A stretch of 64,000 bases of DNA, from NCBI RefSeq assembly GCF_004022705.2, contig NZ_RZOY02000010.1, positions 62,001 to 126,000 on the forward strand, in the 5' to 3' direction. The notes below the pieces were generated by a model. It was not told where the DNA came from and did not search any database. It saw nothing but the letters and a program-made list of their open reading frames with translations. Of the stretch, positions 1 to 6,581 are shown piece by piece. Origin of the DNA: Mesorhizobium sp. M2D.F.Ca.ET.226.01.1.1 (GTDB taxonomy: Bacteria > Pseudomonadota > Alphaproteobacteria > Rhizobiales > Rhizobiaceae). The position numbers and the translations under genes are program-made. Position 1 is the stretch's first letter; each line of letters begins with the position of its first letter.

Positions 1-719
1 GCGATCATCGCGGCCAAGGTTTGGATGGAGGCAAGCAATATGAAGCGTGTCCGCGTCCTGCTCCTAGTTGTCAGCTGTTTCGACCCCGGTTCCGCTGGCT
101 CGGGCGCCGCGGTCGGAGGCGGCGGAATGACCCAGAGGTGGAGCGGCAGACAGATCGCCAAATGGATGGCGGCGTAGGAAAGGCAGGCAATGCGCCAACC
201 GCCATGCTCGACCAGAAAAGCGCTGAGCGGCCAGCAGACGGTGCTGGCAAAGCCGCCGAACAGGGTCAGGTTGGTGATGGCGCCGCGCGCGCCCTGTCCA
301 TAGAGGCGGCCGAGCGTGGCGAAGCCGGCGTCGTAAAGACCGCTCGACATGCCCAGGCCCATGAGCAGCCAGGCCAGCAGGTAGAACGGATAGACCGTTG
401 CCGTCGCCAGCAGCGAATGCGCCGCAGCTAGCAGGAGCGAGCTTGCCGCAAGCACCGGCCGGCCACCTTGGCGTTGGATCAGCCGCCCGGTGATCGGAGA
501 CACCAACCCGGCAAGCAGGAGTCCGCAGGACAGCCCGGCCACGACCGAGGCGAGCGACCAGCCGGTATCCCTGGCAATCGGCGCCGCAAGCACCGCAGGC
601 AGATAATAGGACGATCCCCAGGCGAGGATCTGCGTGACGCCGAGCGCCGAAACGAGGACATGGCGATTGCGCGCGGCCGGTGCAGGCGCTTCGATCTTCA
701 CGGATCGCTCAAAGCCCAT
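1..719 (-). CDS. MFS transporter, partial (C-terminal part beyond left edge)
   Basis: The minus-strand frame is open from an ATG at 719 to the window edge, about 239 codons without a stop, so the gene is cut by the window. The protein begins with a short polar stretch and then successive hydrophobic helices (VLVSALGVTQILAWGSSYYL and on). A Gly/Arg loop (SPITGRLIQRQGGRPVL) sits after the second helix pair, as in the loop 2-3 signature of major facilitator proteins. About six helices and the start of the central loop are visible. Substrate is unknown. It is divergent from the acetyltransferase gene at 748 with only 28 bp between the starts, so the two probably share a promoter region. Confidence 0.8.
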   Translation of the reverse strand, partial: MGFERSVKIEAPAPAARNRHVLVSALGVTQILAWGSSYYLPAVLAAPIARDTGWSLASVVAGLSCGLLLAGLVSPITGRLIQRQGGRPVLAASSLLLAAAHSLLATATVYPFYLLAWLLMGLGMSSGLYDAGFATLGRLYGQGARGAITNLTLFGGFASTVCWPLSAFLVEHGGWRIACLSYAAIHLAICLPLHLWVIPPPPTAAPEPAEPGSKQLTTRSRTRTRFILLASIQTLAAMI

Positions 720-747
720 TATCAATCGAGCCTCGAAGGGAGAGCAC

Positions 748-1266
748 ATGCGTATCGCGGTAATCGACGAAGCCGAGGCAACGGCGCGGTTCGACGCCCT
801 CGCCGAGCTCTTGATGCAGAGCATCGAGCATGGGGCGCTCGTCGGCTTCGTCCTGCCGTTCGACGCAGAACAGGCCCGGTCCTATTGGCAGGGCATCTTC
901 CCCGCGCTGGCGGACGGGGAACGCCTGCTCATCTGCGCCTATGTCGAGGACAATCTCGTCGGCACCGTGCAGCTCTATCTGTCGCCGGAACCGAATGCGC
1001 TGCACCGGGCGGAGGTTTACATGCTGCTCGTGCATCGGGATTTCCAGCGGCAAGGCATCGGTTCCGCGCTCATGGCATCGGTGGAAGACGAAGCAAGGAA
1101 GAGAAAGCGCAGCCTTCTCCTTCTCGACACAGCCGAGGGCGGAGCGAGCGAGCGGCTCTATCGGCGCATGAATTGGCGGCAAGTCGGCGTCGTGCCGCAT
1201 AATTTCGTCGATCCGTTCGGCAAACCAAGGGCGTCCATCTACTTCATGAAGCACCTGACACCCTAA
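748..1266 (+). CDS. GNAT family N-acetyltransferase
   Basis: 172-residue single-domain GNAT protein. The acetyl-CoA pyrophosphate-binding motif A is visible as HRDFQRQGIGSALM (R/Q-x-x-G-x-G/A pattern) near residues 95-108, preceded by the strand AEVYMLLV. The C-terminal part (ASERLYRRMNWRQVGVVP) matches the usual motif B region with its Tyr. The start at 748 follows an AAGGGAGAG ribosome site; longer in-frame starts would overlap the divergent MFS gene. The stop codon TAA at 1264-1266 merges with the first bases of an intergenic repeat. Substrate cannot be inferred. Confidence 0.85.
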   Translation: MRIAVIDEAEATARFDALAELLMQSIEHGALVGFVLPFDAEQARSYWQGIFPALADGERLLICAYVEDNLVGTVQLYLSPEPNALHRAEVYMLLVHRDFQRQGIGSALMASVEDEARKRKRSLLLLDTAEGGASERLYRRMNWRQVGVVPHNFVDPFGKPRASIYFMKHLTP

Positions 1267-1370
1267 AGCGCGTCGCGATCTTTCAGATCCGCTCCATGCG
1301 CTTTGGGTTTTTGATTTTACGCATGTCTTTATCCCGAAACCGGTTCCCACTTTCGGGAGACATGCTTTAA
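1265..1370. repeat. Intergenic palindromic repeat, type A copy 1
   Basis: About 106 bp lying exactly between two convergent genes. It starts AAAGCGCGTCGCGATC and ends in CCGAAACCGGTTCCCACTTTCGGGAGACATGCTTTA. Near-identical copies lie at 11259-11361 and 32378-32484. It contains the hairpin CCCGAAA-ccggttcccac-TTTCGGG and a second imperfect stem GCGCGTCGCG/GCGCTT. It resembles the rhizobial intergenic mosaic (RIME-like) class. The stop codons of both flanking genes are made by its ends. Confidence 0.85.
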
Positions 1371-1771
1371 GACGTATACACGACCTTCTCGCCGTCTTCC
1401 TTGACGAACTCGCGCACCGGATGTTCGAGCAACGGCAGCACCGCCTCCGATGGCCGGCAGAGCCTTGTGCCCTTCGGCGTTTCGACGATCGGCCGGTTGA
1501 TGAGGATCGGATGAGCGAGCATGAAATCGATCAGCTCGCCATCGCTCCATTTCAGGTCGGCGAGGCCAAGCTCGGCGTAAGGCGTTCCCTTCTCCCGCAA
1601 CAGCGAGCGTGGAGCGATGCCCATCGCGCCGATCAGCTCGATCAGCCGTTCGCGGTTCGGCGGCATCTTCAGATACTCGATCACTGTCGGGTCTTCGCCG
1701 CTGGCGCGGATCATGGCCAGCGTGTTGCGCGAAGTGCCGCAATCCGGGTTGTGATAGATCGTGACCGTCAT
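1367..1771 (-). CDS. arsC: Arsenate reductase ArsC (thioredoxin/glutaredoxin-coupled)
   Basis: 134 residues, the normal length for the ArsC/YffB family. It reduces arsenate to arsenite in the cytoplasm. The N-terminal motif NPDCGTSRN carries the catalytic Cys11; ERLIELIGAMGI and the loop RPIVETPKGTRLCRP, with the conserved Arg before the Pro-Ile, follow as in glutaredoxin-dependent ArsC. The start ATG (1769-1771) overlaps the aqpS stop by four bases (ATGA), so it is translationally coupled as the last gene of arsR-aqpS-arsC. The stop codon lies in the type A repeat. Confidence 0.93.
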   Translation of the reverse strand: MTVTIYHNPDCGTSRNTLAMIRASGEDPTVIEYLKMPPNRERLIELIGAMGIAPRSLLREKGTPYAELGLADLKWSDGELIDFMLAHPILINRPIVETPKGTRLCRPSEAVLPLLEHPVREFVKEDGEKVVYTS

Positions 1772-2460
1772 GGCTCTGCCTTCAAGGGTTGCTGGATGAT
1801 CTCCGGCCGCAGCAGCCAGCCCATCAGCGCAAGCGCGATCAAGGCGCCGAGCAGCTCGGCTATGATGAAGCCGGGCAGATCGAGTGGCCTGATGCCGGAA
1901 AAGGTGTTGGTCAGCGAGCGCGCCAGCGCGACGGCTGGATTGGCGAAGGACGTCGAGGCGGTGAACCAGTAGGCGGCGGTAATGTAGAGGCCGACCAGCC
2001 ACGGCACGGCCTTCAGCTCGAAGCGGAGGCCGGCGAGAATGACGGCGACCAGCCCAAATGTCGCGACGCCTTCGGAGAACCACTGCGTCGGACCGGTGCG
2101 CAGCTTCGTCGCGACCTCCAGCACCGGCAAACCAAACATGAGATGCGCCGCGAACGTGCCGGCAATGCCGCCTGCGACCTGCGCCAACACATAGGCCGGA
2201 AGATCGCGGGCCGGCAGCGACCGGTTGAGGCAGAACACCAGCGAAACGGCCGGATTGAAATGCGCGCCGGAGATCGGTCCGAGGATGGTGATCAGCACCA
2301 CCAGCATGGCGCCGGTTGCCAGCGTGTTGCCAAGCAGCGCCAGCGCCGTGTCATGCGTCAGCGTCTCGGCCATGACGCCGGAGCCGACGACCGTCGCCAC
2401 CAGCAGACCGGTGCCCAGGGCTTCGGCCGCGAACCGGCGCGGCAGGTCGAACATATTCAC
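1768..2460 (-). CDS. aqpS: Aquaglyceroporin AqpS of the arsenic operon
   Basis: Six-helix MIP-family channel of 230 residues. The two NPA boxes are visible (HFNPAVS after helix 2 and FANPAVALARSLTNTFSGI near the C-terminus, with the expected Arg of the selectivity filter). In Sinorhizobium meliloti AqpS replaces an arsenite pump: arsenite made by ArsC leaves down its gradient. Start chosen at GTG 2460 because GAGGGG lies eight bases upstream and the GTGA overlaps the arsR stop; an ATG at 2454 is the alternative. A longer frame to 2538 would overlap arsR heavily and is not favoured. Confidence 0.92.
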   Translation of the reverse strand: MNMFDLPRRFAAEALGTGLLVATVVGSGVMAETLTHDTALALLGNTLATGAMLVVLITILGPISGAHFNPAVSLVFCLNRSLPARDLPAYVLAQVAGGIAGTFAAHLMFGLPVLEVATKLRTGPTQWFSEGVATFGLVAVILAGLRFELKAVPWLVGLYITAAYWFTASTSFANPAVALARSLTNTFSGIRPLDLPGFIIAELLGALIALALMGWLLRPEIIQQPLKAEP

Positions 2461-2807
2461 CGCAAGGCCCCCTCGCCCGGCCGGCAGCAAGGTGCTGCAA
2501 GCGCCGGCGCGCAGATTTCCGGATGGCCCGAGCAGCAATCCTCCATCAGGAAGCGGATCAGGCCGGACAGCGCGTCGTACTCGGCGCTGTAGACGATGGA
2601 GCGGGCGTCACGTCTCGCGCTTGTGAGGCCGGAGCGCTCCAGTTCCTTGAGATGAAAGCTGACATTGGAGGGCGAGACCTCGACCTGTTCGGCGAGCGAG
2701 CCGGCGGCAATGCCTTCCGGTCCGGCAACGACCAAAAGGCGGAGCAGGCGCAACCGTGTTTCCTGCGACAGCGCGCCAAAGGCGATCAGGGCTTGACGTT
2801 CATCCAC
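2457..2807 (-). CDS. arsR: Arsenic-responsive ArsR/SmtB-family repressor
   Basis: 116-residue winged-helix repressor. The helix-turn-helix covers about residues 33-60 (GSLAEQVEVSPSNVSFHLKELERSGL). Near the C-terminus CCSGHPEIC supplies Cys91, Cys92 and Cys99, a likely As(III) site; this C-terminal arrangement is typical of rhizobial and pseudomonad ArsR rather than the N-terminal site of E. coli ArsR. The start is GTG at 2807. It is the first gene of arsR-aqpS-arsC and faces the DUF6428 gene across a 42-bp gap that contains its probable operator. Confidence 0.93.
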   Translation of the reverse strand: MDERQALIAFGALSQETRLRLLRLLVVAGPEGIAAGSLAEQVEVSPSNVSFHLKELERSGLTSARRDARSIVYSAEYDALSGLIRFLMEDCCSGHPEICAPALAAPCCRPGEGALR

Positions 2808-2808
2808 G

Positions 2809-2834
2809 TTTCAATAATCCTTGAAATGTTGAAA
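2809..2834. promoter_or_regulatory. Probable ArsR operator
   Basis: Inverted repeat TTTCAA-taatcc-TTGAAA at 2809-2826, followed by a third half-site TTGAAA at 2829-2834, in the 42 bp between the divergent arsR and DUF6428 genes. Position and symmetry suit an ArsR dimer site controlling both directions. Binding is inferred, not shown. Confidence 0.65.
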
Positions 2835-2849
2835 TGAGGAATAGCCGAC

Positions 2850-3371
2850 ATGCTGTCTTCTGACAATCACAAAAAAATCGTGCCGATCGACCCGTCCGAC
2901 CTGACCATCGGCGACCTGCTGGGTGCTCTGGCGGACCACAAGGACAGGCCGCTGGTGTTCCGCTATGATGGACGACCGGTAAAGCCGGGCTACCATGTCA
3001 CCGAGGTGAAAGCGGGAGAGTTCTCGGCGCTGGATTGCGAGGCCAATCCGGAATCATGGTCGGAAATCTTCGTCCAGCTATGGGACGTGGACGAAGGCGG
3101 GCCGGTGCATATGCCAGCCGGCAAGTTCGCCGCGATCATCCGCAAAGTCTCGGACCATGTAGCGCTCGACCAGGCGGCGAAGCTGACCTTCGAGGTCAGC
3201 GACGGCGTCCGCCCCATGGAATTGCACCGGGCGGCTCAGCCAAGCCTCGTTGGCGATGTCGTCGAGGTTGAACTGTCGCCTCGACCGTCGAGCTGCAAGC
3301 CGCGCGACCGCTGGCTGAAGGAACAGGCGGCCGTGAGCGCATCATTGAGCGGGGGGAGCCGCTGCTGTTGA
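2850..3371 (+). CDS. DUF6428 family protein of the ars locus
   Basis: 173 residues, soluble, no signal peptide. It resembles the DUF6428 proteins often encoded beside arsR in Proteobacteria (motifs LVFRYDGRPVKPGYHVTEVKAGEF and the W-rich ESWSEIFVQLWD). The C-terminus carries a few cysteines, including a terminal SRCC. Molecular role is unknown; the shared divergent operator with arsR suggests arsenic induction. The ATG at 2850 is the first start after the operator. Confidence 0.75.
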   Translation: MLSSDNHKKIVPIDPSDLTIGDLLGALADHKDRPLVFRYDGRPVKPGYHVTEVKAGEFSALDCEANPESWSEIFVQLWDVDEGGPVHMPAGKFAAIIRKVSDHVALDQAAKLTFEVSDGVRPMELHRAAQPSLVGDVVEVELSPRPSSCKPRDRWLKEQAAVSASLSGGSRCC

Positions 3372-3387
3372 CGCCGCGATCAGCGCC

Positions 3388-3477
3388 CTAGAATCTGATC
3401 ATGCCATTGGCCTGCAGCAGGTAGAGAGCCACGACGACGATGGCGATTATCGCTACCCAGACGGCTGTCCTGCTCAT
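3388..3477 (-). CDS. 29-residue single-pass membrane microprotein
   Basis: Short frame ATG 3477 to TAG 3388 encoding a start MSRTAVWVAIIAIVVVALYL and a polar tail LQANGMIRF. It is a single hydrophobic helix with Arg on the N-side. AGGGGAA lies eight bases upstream of the ATG, a good ribosome site. It stands alone between the ars locus and the PilZ gene. Function unknown; the helix and the ribosome site are the only support, so it needs comparison with relatives. Confidence 0.55.
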   Translation of the reverse strand: MSRTAVWVAIIAIVVVALYLLQANGMIRF

Positions 3478-3602
3478 GCCTGAATTCCCCTGTTGATCGG
3501 CAGCTATGAACGCACGTGCACTGGTTGCGTTCCATCAGGTAGGCGGTTGCAGAACGCCGCGGACAACTTCAAGTCACGAATTGCTGAACGGCGGGCCGCG
3601 CG

Positions 3603-3875
3603 TCAGTCCTTCAGCGTATTGCTGTAGAGCGCCACGCCGACGCGGTCGTTGCGGCGCCACCGCACCAGGGCGCGATAGGCGGTATCGTCGGCTGGAACCT
3701 CGAGCAGGAAGCGTTCCGGGATTTTCGCGTCGGCGGCGACGCGCAATTCGGCGCCCTGCTCGTGCTGATTCCTCACCGAGCAGCCGATCCTGACGCCATT
3801 GGCAATGATCGTGGCTTCCTTGAGCACGAACTCGCGCACACGAAGACGGCGCTCGATCTCGGGATATTCGGCCAT
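3603..3875 (-). CDS. Small PilZ-domain protein
   Basis: 90 residues forming a single PilZ-like domain, a family that binds cyclic di-GMP. The N-terminal arginine motif is seen as ERRLRVRE (residues 8-15); the second motif, normally D/N-x-S-x-x-G, is CSVRNQHEQGAEL, so only partly conserved. The C-terminal RALVRWRRNDRVGVALY is typical of PilZ proteins (VRW...R.GVxF). GGAGGAGC lies upstream of the ATG. Ligand binding is uncertain because the second motif is degenerate. A GGDEF-EAL protein is also encoded in this window, though 53 kb away. Confidence 0.75.
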   Translation of the reverse strand: MAEYPEIERRLRVREFVLKEATIIANGVRIGCSVRNQHEQGAELRVAADAKIPERFLLEVPADDTAYRALVRWRRNDRVGVALYSNTLKD

Positions 3876-4238
3876 GGGCGGCGGGCTCCTCCGGCAAGGC
3901 TCTCCTCGCCATGGGGCAGCACGATAGCAGCGAGGCGTTTCCGTTCCGTTAGCAATCGCTGAAGCGGCAAAGCGGCTCGATATCCTGACCTAATTGCCGT
4001 TGCGGCTTGGCGGGAGGGCGTCGGGCTGCTTTGTTCGATGCGCTCGTTGCTTCCTTGCAAGAACCGAACAAGCGCACCAGCGCGCGGCATAGCTGCTCCA
4101 ATCGATCGATTGGAGCAATGATCGCCGGCGCGACGCGAAATCTAAGCCGCTTGTGGATATGGAACACGATGGCTCGCCTTCGGCTATCGACAAAGGCTCA
4201 AACGTGCTTCGCTCAGGTAAAGCTTGGGGAGAAGAATA
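3876..4238. other. Intergenic stretch, no gene seen
   Basis: About 363 bp with only short overlapping frames of atypical composition (Arg/Ser-rich on the minus strand). It contains the palindrome ATCGATCGAT near 4097 and, just before 4239, the ribosome site GGGGAGAAG of the next gene. No RNA gene or operator is recognised. Confidence 0.5.
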
Positions 4239-4607
4239 ATGAAACTTAGGCTCGCTTTCGCTACAATCGCAGTAATTTCATTCGCGCCTTCGGCTGCTTG
4301 GGCCGCGAAGTCAAACATCGAGTATCTGGCTGGACTGCCCGACGCCAAGTTAAATTTGGCCGCTACAATCGCCGGCAACCTCGTCGGTGTTATGAAAAAG
4401 TGCCCGGCGCTGAGGCTAAATGAGGATGGAAAAGCTATGATAGCCGTTCCCGTCCTTTTGTATGACGGGATCGATAAACACCTGACGTCCAATCCTCCCA
4501 AGTTCAAGAGGGCTGCACGTACCTATGAAAGAGCTTTCGCGATGGCGGCCCAGAGAGGGGACAGTTGCCAGACCGAGAAGGCCAGGTACCCACACCTTTA
4601 CCGGTAG
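4239..4607 (+). CDS. Secreted protein of unknown function
   Basis: 122 residues starting at ATG 4239 behind GGGGAGAAG. An N-terminal signal peptide is clear (MKLRLAFATIAVISFAPSAAWA, likely cleavage after AWA). The mature part is small, basic and has two Cys (KKCPALRL and DSCQTEK) that could form one disulfide in the periplasm. GC content is lower than the neighbours (AT-rich start region). Family not recognised. Confidence 0.65.
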   Translation: MKLRLAFATIAVISFAPSAAWAAKSNIEYLAGLPDAKLNLAATIAGNLVGVMKKCPALRLNEDGKAMIAVPVLLYDGIDKHLTSNPPKFKRAARTYERAFAMAAQRGDSCQTEKARYPHLYR

Positions 4608-4723
4608 ACCACGATGAGCAGAATCCTCGGTGTCGCCGTTCTTTCCGCCTGCCTGGTCTGCCCCGCCCGTCTGCTGGCTGCGTATCGTGCCGTTCGCGTG
4701 CGAGACCAATCGTGCCCGACTGT

Positions 4724-5296
4724 CTAGCCGGCAACAGTGACGCCGCTCGCATGCAGCACCCAGCGGCGGCCGTCGCTTCGGAACTCGGTCAGCGACAGCG
4801 GCTCGATGTCGATGTTCCAGACAGAGGCGAGCGGCGCGCCGAGCACATGCACGATCGCGGCGCGGATCGGCACGGCATGCGTGAACGCTATCGTGTGGCC
4901 GCTCTCGCCGGCCAGGCGCTCCATCAGCGTGGCAACCCGCCGGGCGACGGCGGCAAGCGACTCGCCGCCATGGGGTGCCGCGTCCGGATCGGAGAACCAG
5001 GCCGCCATGCCTTGCGGATCCTCAGCCTGCATTTCCTCGAAGCTTCTGCCGGCCCAACGCGCGAAATCCTGCTCGGCAAGCAGCGGCTCGACCGTTGCCT
5101 CGAGGCCGAGCGCCTCAGCCGCCAGCCGCGCGGCGAGCGCCGGACTTGTCCAGACGCGATCGGCGCGGCGCAGCGACGAGCCCAGCCCGGCGGCGCGCTC
5201 AAGGGCTCGCGGTTCCAGCGGCTCATCGCTTGGGAAGCGACCCTTGCGCATGCCGGGCGTCGCCCCGCATGCGATCATCGTCAGGCGGGCGAGCAT
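4724..5296 (-). CDS. Histidine-phosphatase-fold protein with altered catalytic motif
   Basis: 190 residues starting at MLARLTMIACGAT. The fold is that of the phosphoglycerate mutase/CobC-like histidine phosphatases: FPSDEPLEPR, RADRVWTSPALAARLAAEALGL, LAEQDFARWAGRSFEEM, HGGESLAAVARRV and the second histidine region TIAFTHAVPIRAAI are all present. The nucleophile motif, normally R/C-H-G, reads A-C-G (residues 9-11; codons GCA TGC GGG), so the catalytic histidine appears to be lost. It is divergent from the cobalamin riboswitch and cbtBA; relatives in cobalamin loci are usually annotated as alpha-ribazole phosphatase-like. A longer start at 5332 is possible but would approach the riboswitch. 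Confidence 0.8.
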   Translation of the reverse strand: MLARLTMIACGATPGMRKGRFPSDEPLEPRALERAAGLGSSLRRADRVWTSPALAARLAAEALGLEATVEPLLAEQDFARWAGRSFEEMQAEDPQGMAAWFSDPDAAPHGGESLAAVARRVATLMERLAGESGHTIAFTHAVPIRAAIVHVLGAPLASVWNIDIEPLSLTEFRSDGRRWVLHASGVTVAG

Positions 5297-5374
5297 CCAG
5301 AACTCCGTGGCCCGATGAAATTTTGGCGGCACGAGCCGTGCCCGCCATTACATGTCGTTGACAGGCGAACGAAG

Positions 5375-5512
5375 TGCTGACAAGTGTTTTAGCGCTACAC
5401 GGGATTGGAAGCCGGTGCGAATCCGGCACGGTCGCGCCACTGTGATCGGCACCAGCCGAGAGTCAGGCCTTATTCCGCAGCATTGTTCGATCAACGGGAC
5501 GCAGGATCCCAA
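5375..5512 (+). ncRNA. Cobalamin riboswitch
   Basis: The conserved B12 core is visible: GAAGCCGGTGCGAATCCGGC at about 5408-5427, GCGCCACTGTGAT at 5434-5446 and the box GCCGAGAGTCAGGCC at 5455-5469, followed by a pyrimidine/purine region that reaches the cbtB ribosome site AAGGGAG at 5511-5517. It should lower cbtBA expression when adenosylcobalamin is abundant, probably by sequestering the ribosome site since no classic terminator with a U-run is seen before cbtB. Ends are approximate. Confidence 0.92.
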
Positions 5513-5523
5513 GGGAGCTCAAT

Positions 5524-5733
5524 ATGTCCGACACCACCTTCGCCCCCAGCTACGGTCCGGTTGCGATTCCGGTTCGCGAGCTTCTGCCCTGGGCGATCTT
5601 CGCCGGCCTGATGCTGATGCTGATGATCTATTTCGTCGGCGCGGAAGAAGGCGCGACGTCGCTGATCCGCGGCACGGCGGTGCACGAATTCGTGCATGAC
5701 GGCCGCCACCTGCTCGGCTTCCCCTGCCACTAA
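5524..5733 (+). CDS. cbtB: Cobalt transporter small subunit CbtB
   Basis: 69 residues with one transmembrane helix (LLPWAIFAGLMLMLMIYFVG) and a C-terminal His-rich metal motif VHEFVHDGRHLLGFPCH, diagnostic of CbtB. It works with CbtA in riboswitch-controlled cobalt uptake for B12 synthesis. The ATG follows AAGGGAGCTCAAT directly under the cobalamin riboswitch. Confidence 0.95.
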   Translation: MSDTTFAPSYGPVAIPVRELLPWAIFAGLMLMLMIYFVGAEEGATSLIRGTAVHEFVHDGRHLLGFPCH

Positions 5734-5758
5734 AACGGTTCGGCATCGCCGAACCGTT
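5734..5758 (+). terminator. Strong hairpin between cbtB and cbtA
   Basis: Perfect 11-bp stem AACGGTTCGGC-atc-GCCGAACCGTT immediately after the cbtB stop, followed by CCGAGTTTTGG. It has only a short T-run, so it may be a partial terminator or an mRNA-stabilising hairpin that sets the CbtB:CbtA ratio. Confidence 0.6.
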
Positions 5759-5834
5759 CCGAGTTTTGGTCTAACGCAGTTCCGGTCGGAAAAACGCTCG
5801 TATCTTTGCGGGAATTGCTTGAAGGGACTCTGAC

Positions 5835-6575
5835 ATGGTCGGAAAACTTTTGCTGCGCGGCATGCTTGTCGGGCTGGTGGCGGGGATTCTGGCGTTCGCC
5901 TTCGCGCGCGTCTATGGCGAGCCGCAGGTCGACAAGGCGATCGCCTTCGAGGAACAGCAGGCACAGGCCGCAGGCCAGGCGCCGGAGCCAGAGATGGTCA
6001 GCCGCGCCACGCAGGCGGGCATTGGCCTCGCAACCGGCGTGCTGGTCTATGGCGCGGCGCTTGGCGGACTGTTCTCGCTGGTCTTCGCTTACGCCTATGG
6101 CCGGCTGGGCTCGCTCGGTCCGCGTGGCACCTCGGCGCTGCTTGCGCTGCTCGGCTTCCTCGCCGTGATCGTGGTGCCCGGCCTCAAATACCCGGCGAAC
6201 CCGCCGGCGGTCGGCAATCCCGAAACCATCGCCTACCGCACCGAGCTGTTCTTCATCATGATCGTGGTCTCGATCGCGGCGATGGTGGCGGCTGTGGGCC
6301 TGGCGCAGCGGCTGTGGACCCGGCTCGGCGCCTGGAACGCCTCGATCGTGGCCGGGCTCGCCTTCCTCGTCGTCTTCGCGCTGGTGAAGGCAGCACTTCC
6401 CGATATCAACGAGGTGCCGGAGAACTTCTCGGCGACGGTGCTGTGGCAGTTCCGCGTCGCTTCGCTCGGCATCCAACTCGTGCTGTGGACCGTCGTCGGA
6501 CTTGGCTTCGGCGCGGTTGCCGAGCGCGTGGTCGCGGCGCGCGACCAGCGCGGCCCGGCACGCCGCTACGCCTGA
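5835..6575 (+). CDS. cbtA: Cobalt transporter subunit CbtA
   Basis: 246-residue membrane protein with about six helices (for example LLRGMLVGLVAGILAFAFARVYGEP, ATQAGIGLATGVLVYGAALGGLFSLVFAYAYGR, ALLALLGFLAVIVVPGLKYPANPPAVG). The motif VPGLKYPANPPAVGNPETI is characteristic of CbtA. Ribosome site AAGGGA upstream. It forms the inner-membrane cobalt importer with CbtB under B12 riboswitch control, and is followed after six bases by a secreted/membrane protein gene. Confidence 0.95.
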   Translation: MVGKLLLRGMLVGLVAGILAFAFARVYGEPQVDKAIAFEEQQAQAAGQAPEPEMVSRATQAGIGLATGVLVYGAALGGLFSLVFAYAYGRLGSLGPRGTSALLALLGFLAVIVVPGLKYPANPPAVGNPETIAYRTELFFIMIVVSIAAMVAAVGLAQRLWTRLGAWNASIVAGLAFLVVFALVKAALPDINEVPENFSATVLWQFRVASLGIQLVLWTVVGLGFGAVAERVVAARDQRGPARRYA

Positions 6576-6581
6576 AATCCC

